Source: Castellaniella sp. (lineage in GTDB: Bacteria; Pseudomonadota; Gammaproteobacteria; Burkholderiales; Burkholderiaceae_B). From it: DNA of 64,000 bases. The translations under genes were made by a program, and so were the position numbers. Positions 45,901-54,814 of the stretch are shown piece after piece (position 1 is the first letter of the stretch; each line of letters starts with the position of its first letter). The stretch covers positions 434,001 through 498,000 of the forward strand of contig NZ_JAUCCU010000001.1 in assembly GCF_034675845.1 (NCBI RefSeq). The letters run 5' to 3'. Under the pieces are notes generated by a model, which saw nothing but the letters and a program-made list of their open reading frames with translations, was not told the origin of the DNA and ran no database searches.

Positions 45901-46467
45901 CGCCTGCACGTTCGCCAGCATGAGCTCCGGCGTACCTGCCTGCTGATCATGCCAGCGCAAGGTCGTGTCCCGAAAAGAAATCAGCGGCTGGGCCAGCACC
46001 CACTGCAACCAGCCCGGCAGAGCATCCTGATCCGTGTCAGTCTGCGAGTCCAGGGGATAGCCCAGCAGATGCAAGCGGCCATCGGCCAAGCGCCCCAGGC
46101 TGATATCCATGCCCTGCACCTGCAAGGACAAGCGGCCCGATAGCATCGACGGCATCCAATCCAGATACGCTTTCAAGGCTGGCACCGCCAACTTGAATTG
46201 GCCGGAAACATCCGTCAGGCGCAGATCCTGGATTTCCAGTCGGGGATTCCAGCCCTGCCAGGACAAGCGGATGTCGCCCAGCGACGCCTGCGTGCCGCTT
46301 AGGTGCGACAACTGTGCGGCAATCTGGGGGCGCCAGTCGTTAAGGTGTGGCGCCAGCAGATAACGCACCGCCAGCAGTCCCAGGCCCAGGCTGAAGTACA
46401 AAACCAATAATATGAGCAGCAGGCGACGCCACCAGGCACTCTGGAACTGAGAGAGGAATTGGCGCAT
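42844..46467 (-). CDS. yhdP: YhdP-family AsmA-like inter-membrane lipid transport protein
   Basis: The 1207-residue protein has one N-terminal membrane helix (RRLLLILLVLYFSLGLGLLAV, about 15-35) and a very long periplasmic beta-rich body. Conserved blocks include LSWQGWNPRLEIQDL, the DUF3971 region and the C-terminal AsmA_2 domain (LLEILSLQSIMRL, HARDYKVIGPVGTILLEG, NPLVGLGAFVTQWLL). YhdP, TamB and YdbH form bridges that carry phospholipids to the outer membrane. ATG 46467 (MRQFLSQF) is chosen; the frame is open 23 codons further upstream. It starts 56 bases from the divergent glnE and ends inside the convergent Lrp gene. Confidence 0.9.
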   Translation of the reverse strand: MRQFLSQFQSAWWRRLLLILLVLYFSLGLGLLAVRYLLAPHLNDWRPQIAAQLSHLSGTQASLGDIRLSWQGWNPRLEIQDLRLTDVSGQFKLAVPALKAYLDWMPSMLSGRLSLQVQGMDISLGRLADGRLHLLGYPLDSQTDTDQDALPGWLQWVLAQPLISFRDTTLRWHDQQAGTPELMLANVQAVLQQQGDQAVGLALSAQAPTAGDAALDVRLQVTDGQALAQGRLPAQWRAWLQLSHFSLPDWRAWLNVPDDLQQAMLTGQLWLQSGQETPRLTAQLDMAGLSWAFNPEEGVQVPAAAIWAQGRLDQWRALVLGQSLPQGLAFDVRAQGARLQQSAWFDLPLDIGEVALRGQLTRDEVWALQLQQLAWHNADIELQGQGHWTEQGVLGQLDFQGAIARAELNAIHRYLPREVDDDAREWLAKGLQAGTLRHGRWLLQGDLAEFPFGDHPQAGDFRVAGDFTGARIEFVPDGPASQVWPLLQDMDGTADLRRMDLQLTATRAQMLPMPDQPIRLWGLRARIPDMENDAILQVSGQTAADGAAYMALLRHSPIGALLDGVFDDAIATGDWQVPLSLTIPLNDTDASRVNGRVDIEKGRLQLLPQAPSFDAIHGSLHFNEDRVKLVQPLTAQLLGGAVSVSGELGDKTSAGLRFQGRLTAKALAKFIAVPGMQRIKGYLDYGARLSQRGRAYTFDLNSDTQGLALDFPAPLTKAADQARPLQLIWTDVDPQADQLHVQLGSEVRLDLQHLRKPRRGPYFQQALVGIGQAADGADAGLRVALHYPLIDLDRWNLIVDEFSIPRRNQGSTTKQGQRPLWPDLSLLSVQADQLRLMGTRLDRAVMRVVRTPDEHWSLNLRSEQTTGTLKWQERDGQVIGNMAGKFARLSLGDDAADTTSLLPDAQLDEAAAFDDELNLPGVVLQADELRLYGHPVGALSLEGVRDAAQHIWRLDQLVIGDADARLKGTGLWQLRGAGRGLSLKANVAIKNLGAWMTRAGYPDVLSGGAGTLTGNLRWLDLPWRRDKAALQGSLQFSLDEGRFQKVGSRTAKLLEILSLQSIMRLTHLEHSLESLPKDGFPFDQLRGALDLKQGVVHARDYKVIGPVGTILLEGSTNILHETLDLQAVIVPSLDVSGAALAAGIAINPLVGLGAFVTQWLLKAPLAKAMTVRYHVTGTWDEPVIRDVPVSAAAASSDAGSSRSPKSP

Positions 46468-46523
46468 GCGGGATTTTGCAGTATGTTGAGGGGTTTTTAA
46501 GCCCCTGGGTGAACTGAGCCCTG

Positions 46524-49304
46524 ATGATGGACCCAATGCCTGAAGCCATTATATTAAAGCCCGCCCTGCAATGGTCCGGCGCGCTGCGTCGCCACCTGAT
46601 GGCCTACCCGGAGGCACAGCCGCGTTTAGTGGCTGACTGCGCGACCCCCCTGACTCGCAAGGTGCTGCAAGCCTGGTTTTCCGAGGAAATCCAGGGGCTG
46701 GATCAGCAACCCATTGCGCGTGCCGTCTTGCAGCCCGCCTTGCGGCGGCTGCGCAAACGAATTTTTTATACCTTGATGGTGCGCGATATCGCCGGCCTGG
46801 CTCCCCTGCACGAGGTCGTGGCCGCCATGTCGATGCTGGCCGACCTCGCCATCGGCCAGGCTTACGCCTGCGCCATGCACAGCCTGATGGAAATCCACGG
46901 CACACCACGCCTACCAACGAGCGGCGCACCCCAGGACATGCTGATCCTGGGCATGGGCAAGCTCGGCGGCAAAGAACTGAACGTCTCATCAGACATCGAC
47001 CTGATCATGCTGTACGAAGAAGAAGGCGAAACCGATGGCCGACGCCCCATCAGCCACCACGAGTTCTACGGCAAGGTCAGCCGCCTGATGATGCCGATTC
47101 TGTCGGAGGTCGATGCCGACGGCTATGTGTTCCGGACAGATTTACGCCTGCGCCCCGATGGCGACTGCGGCCCGCTGGCCTGGAGCCTGGCCGCCCTGGA
47201 GAACTACCTGGTCGCTCAGGGCCGCGAATGGGAACGCTATGCCTGGCTCAAAGCGCGTCTGATTCCCTGCGCCCTGTTCGACGAGATGCAATTCACCAGC
47301 CAGGCACAGTCCCTCGAATCCCTGCGCAAACCCTTTGTCTACCGCAAGTATTTCGATTTTGACGCCTTGGCCTCGCTGCGCGATCTACGTCAACGCATCC
47401 GCACCGACTGGCAGCGCCGCGCCCACGCCCGCCACGGCATCGACACCCAACGCAACATCAAACTCGGCGAAGGCGGAATCCGCGAAATCGAATTTGTGAT
47501 TCAGCTTAATCAGTTGATCCGCGCCGGACGCCAGCCATCCCTGCAGCAACGCAATCTGCTGGCTGCTCTGCACAAACAAAGGCGGGCCGGTATTTTGGAC
47601 GATACCCAGGCCCAAGGCCTGGAGGCCGCCTATACCTATCTGCGGCGGCTGGAGCACTTATTGCAGTACCGCGAGGACGAACAAACCCACTTATTGCCCA
47701 GCGACCCCGACCAATTGACCGCCCTGGCCCTGGCCATGGGTCACCCGGGTCTCACCGATTTTCAGGCCGTGCTCGAACAACACCGCACGTACGTCTCACA
47801 CTGTTTTCAGGATGCCTTCCGCATTGCCGGCATGGGCGGGGACAGCAGCCAGGAAGACAGTTCGCCCACTGATGTCGCAGCCCCGGATACTGTCGTCACC
47901 GACGAACAGGCCCAGGCCATGCAGGCCCACATCGACCGCCTGCTGGACAGCCATCGGGTACAAAGCCTGCCGCGCACCAGCCGCCACCGCCTGCAAGCCC
48001 TGATGCCAGGCTTGATGCGGGCCGCACTGGCCACTGAAGACCCCTCTGCTACCTTGCTGCGCCTGCTGACCCTGATCGAGCACATCGCCCAACGCAGCGC
48101 CTACCTGGCCTTGCTGGCCGAATATCCGGAAACTCTGGCCCGGGTGGCCCGAATCATCAGCGCCAGCCCCTGGGCTTCGCAATACCTGACCCGCTACCCC
48201 TTATTGCTGGACAGCCTGATCGAGTGGCACAGCCTGATGCAGGTTCCGGACTTTTCCGATCTGGCCGAACAACTGCGCAACGACCTGGATGCCTGCCTGC
48301 TGCCCGACGGCCAGGCAGACATCGAACAGCAGATGAACCTGATGCGCGATGTGCAGCACCAGGTCACCTTCCAACTGCTGGCCCAGGATCTGGAAAACGT
48401 GATCAGCGTCGAAGGCTTGGCCGACCACCTGTCCGACCTGGCCGACCTGATGCTGGCCGAGGCCATCCACCGGGTCTGGCCACAGGTGCTGCCGCGCAGT
48501 CAGCGAACCGACCCCGGGCATCCTCATTTCGCAATCATTGCCTACGGCAAGCTGGGCGGCAAGGAAATCGGCTATGCCTCGGATCTGGATCTGGTGTTTC
48601 TATACGATGACCCCGATCAAGAAGCCAGCGAGCGCTACGCCAAGCTGGGGCGGCGGATAGCATCCTGGCTATCGACCCTGACCTCGTCGGGACGGTTGTA
48701 CGAGATCGACCTGCGCCTGCGCCCGGATGGTGATGCAGGCTTGCTGGCGCTACCGATCGATGCCTTCGAACGCTACCAGCTCAGCCAGGCCTGGCCCTGG
48801 GAACACCAAGCCCTGACCCGGGCGCGTTTCGTGGCCGGCGATGTTGCCATCGGAGCCAGATTCGAGGACATCCGCCAACGCATCCTGCTGTTGCCGCGCG
48901 ACCCGGTGGCCTTGCGCGAACAGGTCCGGTCCATGCGCAGCAAGATCTCCCAGGGACACCCCAACCGCAGCGAAGACTTCGACCTGAAGCACGACAGCGG
49001 CGGCATGGTGGACATCGAATTCATTACCCAGTTCCTGGTGCTCAGTCAGTCGGGCAATCATCCCCAGCTGCTGGGCAACCTGGGCAACATCGCCCTGCTG
49101 GGACTGGCGGCACAGGCAGGGCTGATTCCAGGGCTACTGGCTGCCGAAGTGGCGAATGCCTATCGGGTATTCCGACGTCGGCAACATGCCTTGCGGCTAC
49201 AGGGGGCAGAAAAGGCACGGGTGCCTGCCACCGAATGCGTGCAGGAACGCAATGCCGTGCGGAAGTTGTGGGAAATCGTGCTGGATGCGCCGCCGAACAA
49301 CTAG
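46524..49304 (+). CDS. glnE: Glutamine synthetase adenylyltransferase/deadenylase
   Basis: The 926-residue bifunctional enzyme adds or removes AMP on glutamine synthetase in response to PII. It contains two nucleotidyltransferase domains, each with the GxGKLGGKE...SDxDL motif: GMGKLGGKELNVSSDIDLIMLY and AYGKLGGKEIGYASDLDLVFLY. Each is followed by a helical PII-uridylyltransferase-like domain (for example INLGEGGIREIEF-like IKLGEGGIREIEF and HDSGGMVDIEFI). Length is normal. Three ATGs lie close together (46524, 46527, 46536). The first is used without strong support. Confidence 0.95.
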   Translation: MMDPMPEAIILKPALQWSGALRRHLMAYPEAQPRLVADCATPLTRKVLQAWFSEEIQGLDQQPIARAVLQPALRRLRKRIFYTLMVRDIAGLAPLHEVVAAMSMLADLAIGQAYACAMHSLMEIHGTPRLPTSGAPQDMLILGMGKLGGKELNVSSDIDLIMLYEEEGETDGRRPISHHEFYGKVSRLMMPILSEVDADGYVFRTDLRLRPDGDCGPLAWSLAALENYLVAQGREWERYAWLKARLIPCALFDEMQFTSQAQSLESLRKPFVYRKYFDFDALASLRDLRQRIRTDWQRRAHARHGIDTQRNIKLGEGGIREIEFVIQLNQLIRAGRQPSLQQRNLLAALHKQRRAGILDDTQAQGLEAAYTYLRRLEHLLQYREDEQTHLLPSDPDQLTALALAMGHPGLTDFQAVLEQHRTYVSHCFQDAFRIAGMGGDSSQEDSSPTDVAAPDTVVTDEQAQAMQAHIDRLLDSHRVQSLPRTSRHRLQALMPGLMRAALATEDPSATLLRLLTLIEHIAQRSAYLALLAEYPETLARVARIISASPWASQYLTRYPLLLDSLIEWHSLMQVPDFSDLAEQLRNDLDACLLPDGQADIEQQMNLMRDVQHQVTFQLLAQDLENVISVEGLADHLSDLADLMLAEAIHRVWPQVLPRSQRTDPGHPHFAIIAYGKLGGKEIGYASDLDLVFLYDDPDQEASERYAKLGRRIASWLSTLTSSGRLYEIDLRLRPDGDAGLLALPIDAFERYQLSQAWPWEHQALTRARFVAGDVAIGARFEDIRQRILLLPRDPVALREQVRSMRSKISQGHPNRSEDFDLKHDSGGMVDIEFITQFLVLSQSGNHPQLLGNLGNIALLGLAAQAGLIPGLLAAEVANAYRVFRRRQHALRLQGAEKARVPATECVQERNAVRKLWEIVLDAPPNN

Positions 49305-49416
49305 CAGGGCCTGATTTCCAACATTTTGTTGCTCAAGTAACGCCACACAAGACTGGACGTTTTCACTGCCTGCCCGCTATCCTGCCTCCAGTCACTGACA
49401 TTACAAGGAGTACAGC

Positions 49417-49665
49417 ATGGGTATTATCAGCATGATCATCGTGGGCTTCATCATCGGCCTGATCGCCCGGGCCATCATGCCCGGCGACCAGAAGCTGGGC
49501 ATCATCATGACCACGATTCTAGGGATAGTCGGGTCTGTCGTGGCCGGCTATTTAGGGGCAGCCCTGGGCCTGTATCAAGCGGGACAGGGCGCCGGCTGGA
49601 TCGGTTCGATTGTCGGCGCCTTGATCGTGCTGGCAGTCTACGGCTGGGTTGCCAAACGCTCCTGA
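49417..49665 (+). CDS. GlsB/YeaQ/YmgE family stress-response membrane protein
   Basis: An 82-residue protein with three predicted helices and the family's Gly-rich pattern: IIVGFIIGLIARAIMPG, GIVGSVVAGYLGAALG and GSIVGALIVLAVYGW. AAGGAG lies 9 bases upstream of ATG 49417. Members are small general-stress membrane proteins annotated as transglycosylase-associated, with unproven activity. It stands alone between glnE and a strong terminator. Confidence 0.9.
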   Translation: MGIISMIIVGFIIGLIARAIMPGDQKLGIIMTTILGIVGSVVAGYLGAALGLYQAGQGAGWIGSIVGALIVLAVYGWVAKRS

Positions 49666-49682
49666 GACACTGCCGAACAAAA

Positions 49683-49722
49683 AAGGGGCGGGAAAAGGCT
49701 AAGGCCCTTTTCCCGCCCCTTA
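49683..49722. terminator. Bidirectional terminator between glsB-like gene and clpB
   Basis: AAGGGGCGGGAAAAGG pairs with CCTTTTCCCGCCCCTT around a short loop, with A/T tracts at the ends. It serves the glsB-like gene on plus and clpB (stop at 49726) on minus. Confidence 0.88.
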
Positions 49723-49725
49723 GGC

Positions 49726-52317
49726 TTACTGCAGGGTGCGTTCAAAAACGAAACGCTCGCCGTCCCAGCCCACGGGCACCACATCACGCGGACCAAACTG
49801 GCCTTCCAGGATCAGTCGTGCCACGGGGTTTTCCACATACTGCTGAATTGCACGCTTCAAGGGGCGTGCGCCAAACACCGGATCGTAGCCCACCCGAGCC
49901 AGTTCTTTGACAGCGGCTTCCGAGACATCCAGGCGCATTTCGTGCTGGGCCAGGCGCTCGGCCAGGCGTTTGAGCTGAATGCGGGCGATCGGTTCGATAT
50001 GGCAGGCATCGAGGCCATGAAACACCACGATTTCGTCGATCCGATTCAAGAATTCGGGCCTGAATGCGCTCTTCAATTCGTCTCGGATGACCTCTTTGAC
50101 CACATCGTAGGGCTGATCCGCCATGTTCTGAATGTGCTGTGAGCCGATGTTCGACGTCATGATGATGACGGTATTGCGAAAGTCCACCGTGCGTCCCTGG
50201 CCGTCAGTCAGGCGGCCATCGTCCAAGACCTGCAGCAAAACATTGAACACATCCGGATGCGCTTTCTCGATCTCGTCGAGCAAGATCACGCTGTAGGGTT
50301 TGCGGCGCACCGCTTCGGTCAGGTAGCCGCCTTCTTCGTAGCCCACATAGCCCGGAGGCGCACCAATCAGACGGGCCACCGAATGCTTTTCCATGAATTC
50401 GCTCATGTCGATGCGCACCAGGTGATTGTCCGAATCAAACAGAAAACGCGCCAGCGCCTTGGTGAGTTCGGTTTTTCCTACCCCGGTGGGCCCCAGGAAC
50501 AAAAACGAACCATAAGGCCGATTCGGGTCGGACAAGCCTGCCCGGGACCGACGAATGGCCTCGGACACCAGGCGCACGGCTTCGTCCTGACCCACCACGC
50601 GTTCATGCAGCACGGCTTCCATGGCCAGAAGCTTGGCGCGCTCGCCCTGCATCATGCGTGACACGGGGATGCCGGTCGCTCGGGACACGACTTCGGCGAT
50701 TTCTTCGGCACCTACCTGGGTGCGCAGCAGCCGGGGCTTATCGGCCTGTGGATCCTTGGGGGTGGACTCGGCAACTTGCAAACGGGCTTCGAGTTCCGGT
50801 AGACGCCCGTACTGAAGTTCCGCAAGCTTGTCGTACTGACCTTTGCGCTGCAATTCGGCCATCTCGGCACGCACATGGTCGATTTCTTCCTTGACGGCCT
50901 GGGAGCCCTGGACGGCAGCCTTTTCCGCCTTCCAGATTTCCTCGTAGTCGTTGTATTCGCGCTGCAGGGATTCGAGTTCTTCCTCGATGGCCTTCAGGCG
51001 GCGCTCGGAAGCCTCGTCTGTGTCTTTCTTGACGGCCTCGCGCTCGATCTTGAGCTGGATGATACGTCGATCCAGCTTGTCCATGACCTCGGGCTTGGAA
51101 TCGATTTCCATGCGGATGCGAGCGGCGGCCTCGTCGATCAGGTCGATGGCCTTGTCCGGTAAAAACCGGTCTGTAATATAGCGGTGGGACAGTTCCGCCG
51201 CCGCCACAATAGCCGGGTCTGTGATCTGCACCCCATGGTGCAGTTCATAGCGTTCCTGCAGGCCACGCAAAATGGCGATGGTCGATTCCACATTGGGCTC
51301 GTCCACCAGCACTTTTTGAAAGCGGCGCTCCAGCGCGGCATCCTTTTCGATATACCGACGGTATTCATCCAGCGTGGTGGCGCCTACGCAATGCAGTTCG
51401 CCACGCGACAGCGCCGGCTTCAGCATATTGCCGGCATCCATCGCGCCTTCGGCCTTGCCTGCGCCCACCATGGTATGCAGCTCGTCAATGAACACAATGG
51501 TCTGGCCGGAATCCTGGGATAGTTCCTTCAGGACGGCTTTCAGGCGTTCTTCGAATTCGCCACGATACTTGGCCCCTGCCAGCAGACCGGCCAGATCCAG
51601 CGAAAGAATACGCTTGCCTTTCAGGGTCTCGGGGACTTCGCCATTGACGATGCGCTGGGCCAGACCTTCCACGATGGCGGTCTTGCCCACGCCGGGTTCG
51701 CCGATCAGCACCGGATTGTTCTTGGTGCGGCGCTGCAGGATCTGGATCGTGCGGCGGATTTCGTCGTCGCGGCCAATCACCGGGTCCAGCTTGCCTTCCC
51801 GCGCCCGGGCGGTCAGGTCCTGGGTGTATTTTTTAAGCGCCTGCCGATTGTCCTCGTCTTCGGCCCCGGATACGCTGGCGCCACCGCGCACCGCATCAAT
51901 GGCGGCCTCCAGGGCCTTGCGCTGCAGGCCCGCCTCGCGCAGGGCGCGGCCGACCTCGCCCTTGTCGTCGGCCAGGGCCAATAAATAGAGCTCGCTGGCC
52001 ACATAGGTGTCTCCACGTTGGCCGGCTTCTTTGTCGGTGCGGGCCAGCGCAGCCTGCAGGTCACGGCTGGCCTGAACATTGCCCTCGGTCCCCTGGACGG
52101 TGGGCAGGGTCTTTAGCTGGCGCTCTAATTCCGTCTGTAGACGGGGCACAGCCACCCCGGCACGCGCCAGCAGGCTGCTCGAACCGCTATCCGGGTCCGC
52201 CAGCAAGGCCAGCAACAAGTGCAGGTTTTCAATATAAGGATGGTCCTGGCGCACTGCGAGGCTTTGGGCATCGGCAATGGCCTGCTGGAACTTGGTCGTC
52301 AGTTTGTCAAATCGCAT
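49726..52317 (-). CDS. clpB: ATP-dependent disaggregase ClpB
   Basis: The 863-residue Hsp100 chaperone works with DnaK to dissolve aggregates. Order of domains: Clp N domain (1-145), AAA1 with Walker A GEPGVGKT (about 204-211), the long coiled-coil middle domain (about 400-530, ASERRLKAIEEELESLQRE), and AAA2 with GPTGVGKTEL (about 607) and a C-terminal D2-small domain. The middle domain and lack of an IGF/L loop separate it from ClpA/ClpC. ATG 52317 (MRFDKLTTKFQQ) fits the family. A sigma32-like promoter lies just upstream. Confidence 0.96.
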   Translation of the reverse strand: MRFDKLTTKFQQAIADAQSLAVRQDHPYIENLHLLLALLADPDSGSSSLLARAGVAVPRLQTELERQLKTLPTVQGTEGNVQASRDLQAALARTDKEAGQRGDTYVASELYLLALADDKGEVGRALREAGLQRKALEAAIDAVRGGASVSGAEDEDNRQALKKYTQDLTARAREGKLDPVIGRDDEIRRTIQILQRRTKNNPVLIGEPGVGKTAIVEGLAQRIVNGEVPETLKGKRILSLDLAGLLAGAKYRGEFEERLKAVLKELSQDSGQTIVFIDELHTMVGAGKAEGAMDAGNMLKPALSRGELHCVGATTLDEYRRYIEKDAALERRFQKVLVDEPNVESTIAILRGLQERYELHHGVQITDPAIVAAAELSHRYITDRFLPDKAIDLIDEAAARIRMEIDSKPEVMDKLDRRIIQLKIEREAVKKDTDEASERRLKAIEEELESLQREYNDYEEIWKAEKAAVQGSQAVKEEIDHVRAEMAELQRKGQYDKLAELQYGRLPELEARLQVAESTPKDPQADKPRLLRTQVGAEEIAEVVSRATGIPVSRMMQGERAKLLAMEAVLHERVVGQDEAVRLVSEAIRRSRAGLSDPNRPYGSFLFLGPTGVGKTELTKALARFLFDSDNHLVRIDMSEFMEKHSVARLIGAPPGYVGYEEGGYLTEAVRRKPYSVILLDEIEKAHPDVFNVLLQVLDDGRLTDGQGRTVDFRNTVIIMTSNIGSQHIQNMADQPYDVVKEVIRDELKSAFRPEFLNRIDEIVVFHGLDACHIEPIARIQLKRLAERLAQHEMRLDVSEAAVKELARVGYDPVFGARPLKRAIQQYVENPVARLILEGQFGPRDVVPVGWDGERFVFERTLQ

Positions 52318-52364
52318 GAGTGTGTCCCTAGTCTGGGAGGAGGCATCGTGCCCCAATGACAGAT

Positions 52365-52392
52365 AAATGCGGCCAAATGGCAGAATTTCAAG
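52365..52392 (-). promoter_or_regulatory. Sigma32 (heat-shock) promoter of clpB
   Basis: On the minus strand CTTGAAA (52392-52386) is followed after 13 bases by CCGCATTT (52372-52365). This is close to the sigma32 consensus CTTGAAA-N13/14-CCCCATnT. Transcription would begin about 40 bases before the clpB ATG. Confidence 0.75.
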
Positions 52393-52584
52393 CAGATCGG
52401 AGCGCTGTTTGTACGATAGATCTGAATCAAGCGAAAGGGAACAGGGACCTGCCCGATTTGCTCCAGATCAATGTTTTAAGCAATAAATATTTGATATATA
52501 TGGGCTTTATCCTGTCCAGGGTAAACCCCATGATACAGTCTGATAAACCTTGTCCAAGGCTTATTGACTCCCCCCGAGGACAGC

Positions 52585-53736
52585 ATGACCACACACCAGG
52601 ACTGGGACCCCCGCGCCCCGGACGTACTCGCCGACCCGATTGCCGCCTATGACCGCATGCGCCAGCGCTGCCCGGTGGCCCACAGCGATTATCTGCATCA
52701 TTCCGTATTCCGCCACGCCGATGTCATGCGCATCCTGACAGACCACGAGACCTTCAGCAGCCAGGCATCGCGCTTCGTCTCCGTGCCCAACAGCATGGAC
52801 CCCCCCGAGCACACGGCCTACCGGGCGCTGATCGAACCCTACTTCGGTCCAGCGCGTATGGCGGCATTCGAGCCCACCTGTCGGCGCATCTGCAACGAGC
52901 TGGTCGCCGCCCTGCCGCGCAACAACAGCGTCGAGATCATGTTCAACCTGGCACACCCCTTTGCCTTGCGCATGCAATGCGCATTCCTGGGATGGCCCGA
53001 CAGCCTGCACGAGCCCCTGCTGCAATGGATACACAAAAAAAACGTGGCCACCTTGTCGGGCGACGGCCATGCGATTGCCGCCGTAGCCACTGAATTCGAC
53101 CAAACCATCCGCGACCTCTTGAAGACCCGCCGCCTGGCAGGCGACCAGGCCCCGGACGACATCACCACCAGCCTGATGCGCGATACCGTCAACGGCCACC
53201 CGCTGACCGAAGACGAAATCGTCAGCATCCTGCGCAACTGGACCGTGGGCGAGCTCGGCACCATGGCCTCCAGCATCGGCATCATTGCCCATTACCTGGC
53301 TATCCACCCCAAGCTGCAAGACCAATTGCGACACCAGCCCGAACTGGTCGGGGCGGCCAATGATGAAATCCTGCGTATGCACGCCCCCCTGATCGCCAAC
53401 CGCCGCACCCCCACCTGTCCGGTGCGGGTGGGCAGCACCCAGATCCAGCCCGGCGAGCGCCTGACCCTGATCTGGGCCTCGGCCAATCGCGACGAAGCCG
53501 TGTTTGGCGACCCGGACGAATTCCGTCTGGACCGCGATCCCAAGCTGAATCTGTTGTACGGCGTGGGTATTCATGCCTGTCCTGGCGCCCCCCTGGCCCG
53601 TCTGGAAATCGAGGCCATGATCCAGGCATTGCTGGCCGGCACCCAGGCCCTGCAACCCAGCGACGAACACCCCCCCATCCCCGCCATCTATCCCGCCAGC
53701 GGCTACCGCCAGGCAATCCTGATGCTGCGGCAATAG
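52585..53736 (+). CDS. Cytochrome P450
   Basis: The 383-residue soluble bacterial P450 has heme ligand Cys332 in YGVGIHACPGAPLAR, K-helix ExxR as EILR (Glu261, Arg264) and substrate-contact region SMDPPEHTAYRALIEPYF. In the I helix the usual AGxxTT is VGELGT, so the acid precedes the Thr at an unusual spacing. No ferredoxin or reductase gene is adjacent, and the substrate is unknown. ATG 52585 is preceded by GAGGA at 4 bases. The in-frame TTG at 52564 is rejected. Palindromic sequences lie upstream. Confidence 0.92.
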   Translation: MTTHQDWDPRAPDVLADPIAAYDRMRQRCPVAHSDYLHHSVFRHADVMRILTDHETFSSQASRFVSVPNSMDPPEHTAYRALIEPYFGPARMAAFEPTCRRICNELVAALPRNNSVEIMFNLAHPFALRMQCAFLGWPDSLHEPLLQWIHKKNVATLSGDGHAIAAVATEFDQTIRDLLKTRRLAGDQAPDDITTSLMRDTVNGHPLTEDEIVSILRNWTVGELGTMASSIGIIAHYLAIHPKLQDQLRHQPELVGAANDEILRMHAPLIANRRTPTCPVRVGSTQIQPGERLTLIWASANRDEAVFGDPDEFRLDRDPKLNLLYGVGIHACPGAPLARLEIEAMIQALLAGTQALQPSDEHPPIPAIYPASGYRQAILMLRQ

Positions 53737-53900
53737 GCGATACGGATACAACTGCAAAAAGTGTGGCTTGCCGATGACAAGCCAGTTGTTCATGGCTGTC
53801 TGTTATGCGCTTATTCCTGCGACCTCGGCGGCACGGGGTTACAATTCAAGCCTGAACTATCCCGGCATTGGATTCCGGGGTCATTTTCCTGGGGTCTGCC

Positions 53901-54731
53901 ATGTGTCAGCTACTGGGCATGAATTGCGCCACGCCGACCGATATCACGTTTTCTTTTACGGGCTTTGCCGCCCGCGGGGGAGACACCGACCATCACGCTG
54001 ATGGCTTCGGGATCGCCTTCTACGAAAACCGCGGTTCTCGTTGCTTTCTGGATAATGCCCCTTGCTGCCATTCCCCCGTGGCCGATCTGATCAAGCGCTA
54101 CCCAATCAAATCGCGCAACGTCATCGCCCATATCCGCAAAGCCACCCAGGGCGCGCTGGAACTGGAAAACTGTCATCCCTTTGTGCGCGAGCTTTGGGGA
54201 CGGCACTGGCTGTTCGCCCACAATGGCGACCTGAAATCCTTTGAACCAACCCTGCAGGGCGATTTCTTGCCGATTGGACAGACCGACAGCGAGCATGCCT
54301 TTTGTTTCATGATGGAAGGCCTGCGCCATCGATTTGGCCGCACCGAGCCAGACGACCAAGCGCTGTTCTCCGCCGTAGCCGAAATGACCGCCGAACTGAC
54401 CCAGTATGGAGTCTTTAATTTTCTGCTGGCCAATGGCCGCTGCATGCTGGCACATTGCTCCACCAGCCTGTCCTATATCACTCGCGCCTGGCCCTTCCAG
54501 GTGGCCCATCTGGTCGACACGGACATCACACTGGATTTTGCCCACTACGCCAAACACGGCGACTGCGTATCGGTCATCACCACCAAACCCCTGACCGACA
54601 ACGAGACCTGGATTCCCTTTCGCGCCGGCGAATTGATGATGTTCATCGATGGCCGCGTCCAATCCAGCGTGCGCATCGATATCCCCGAAGCCATCCAGCG
54701 CAGCAACCAGGCCAACCTCAGTTGCGTCTGA
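53901..54731 (+). CDS. Class II glutamine amidotransferase (YafJ-like)
   Basis: The 276-residue protein starts MCQLLGMNCATPTDITFSF. Cys2 is the catalytic nucleophile exposed after removal of Met1. Further N-terminal-nucleophile hydrolase marks are HADGFGIAFYEN, VIAHIRKATQG, NCHPFVRE and WLFAHNGDLKSF. No synthetase domain is fused, so the acceptor of the ammonia is unknown. ATG 53901 is chosen over an upstream start because Cys must follow Met. GGGGT lies upstream. Confidence 0.9.
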   Translation: MCQLLGMNCATPTDITFSFTGFAARGGDTDHHADGFGIAFYENRGSRCFLDNAPCCHSPVADLIKRYPIKSRNVIAHIRKATQGALELENCHPFVRELWGRHWLFAHNGDLKSFEPTLQGDFLPIGQTDSEHAFCFMMEGLRHRFGRTEPDDQALFSAVAEMTAELTQYGVFNFLLANGRCMLAHCSTSLSYITRAWPFQVAHLVDTDITLDFAHYAKHGDCVSVITTKPLTDNETWIPFRAGELMMFIDGRVQSSVRIDIPEAIQRSNQANLSCV

Positions 54732-54814
54732 ACATCGCGCCTGCGTGCGCATGACCAAGCCATCTGGGCCAGCGCAGCGGGCAGACCTTCGGCAACCGGC
54801 CCACCCTGAAGAAG

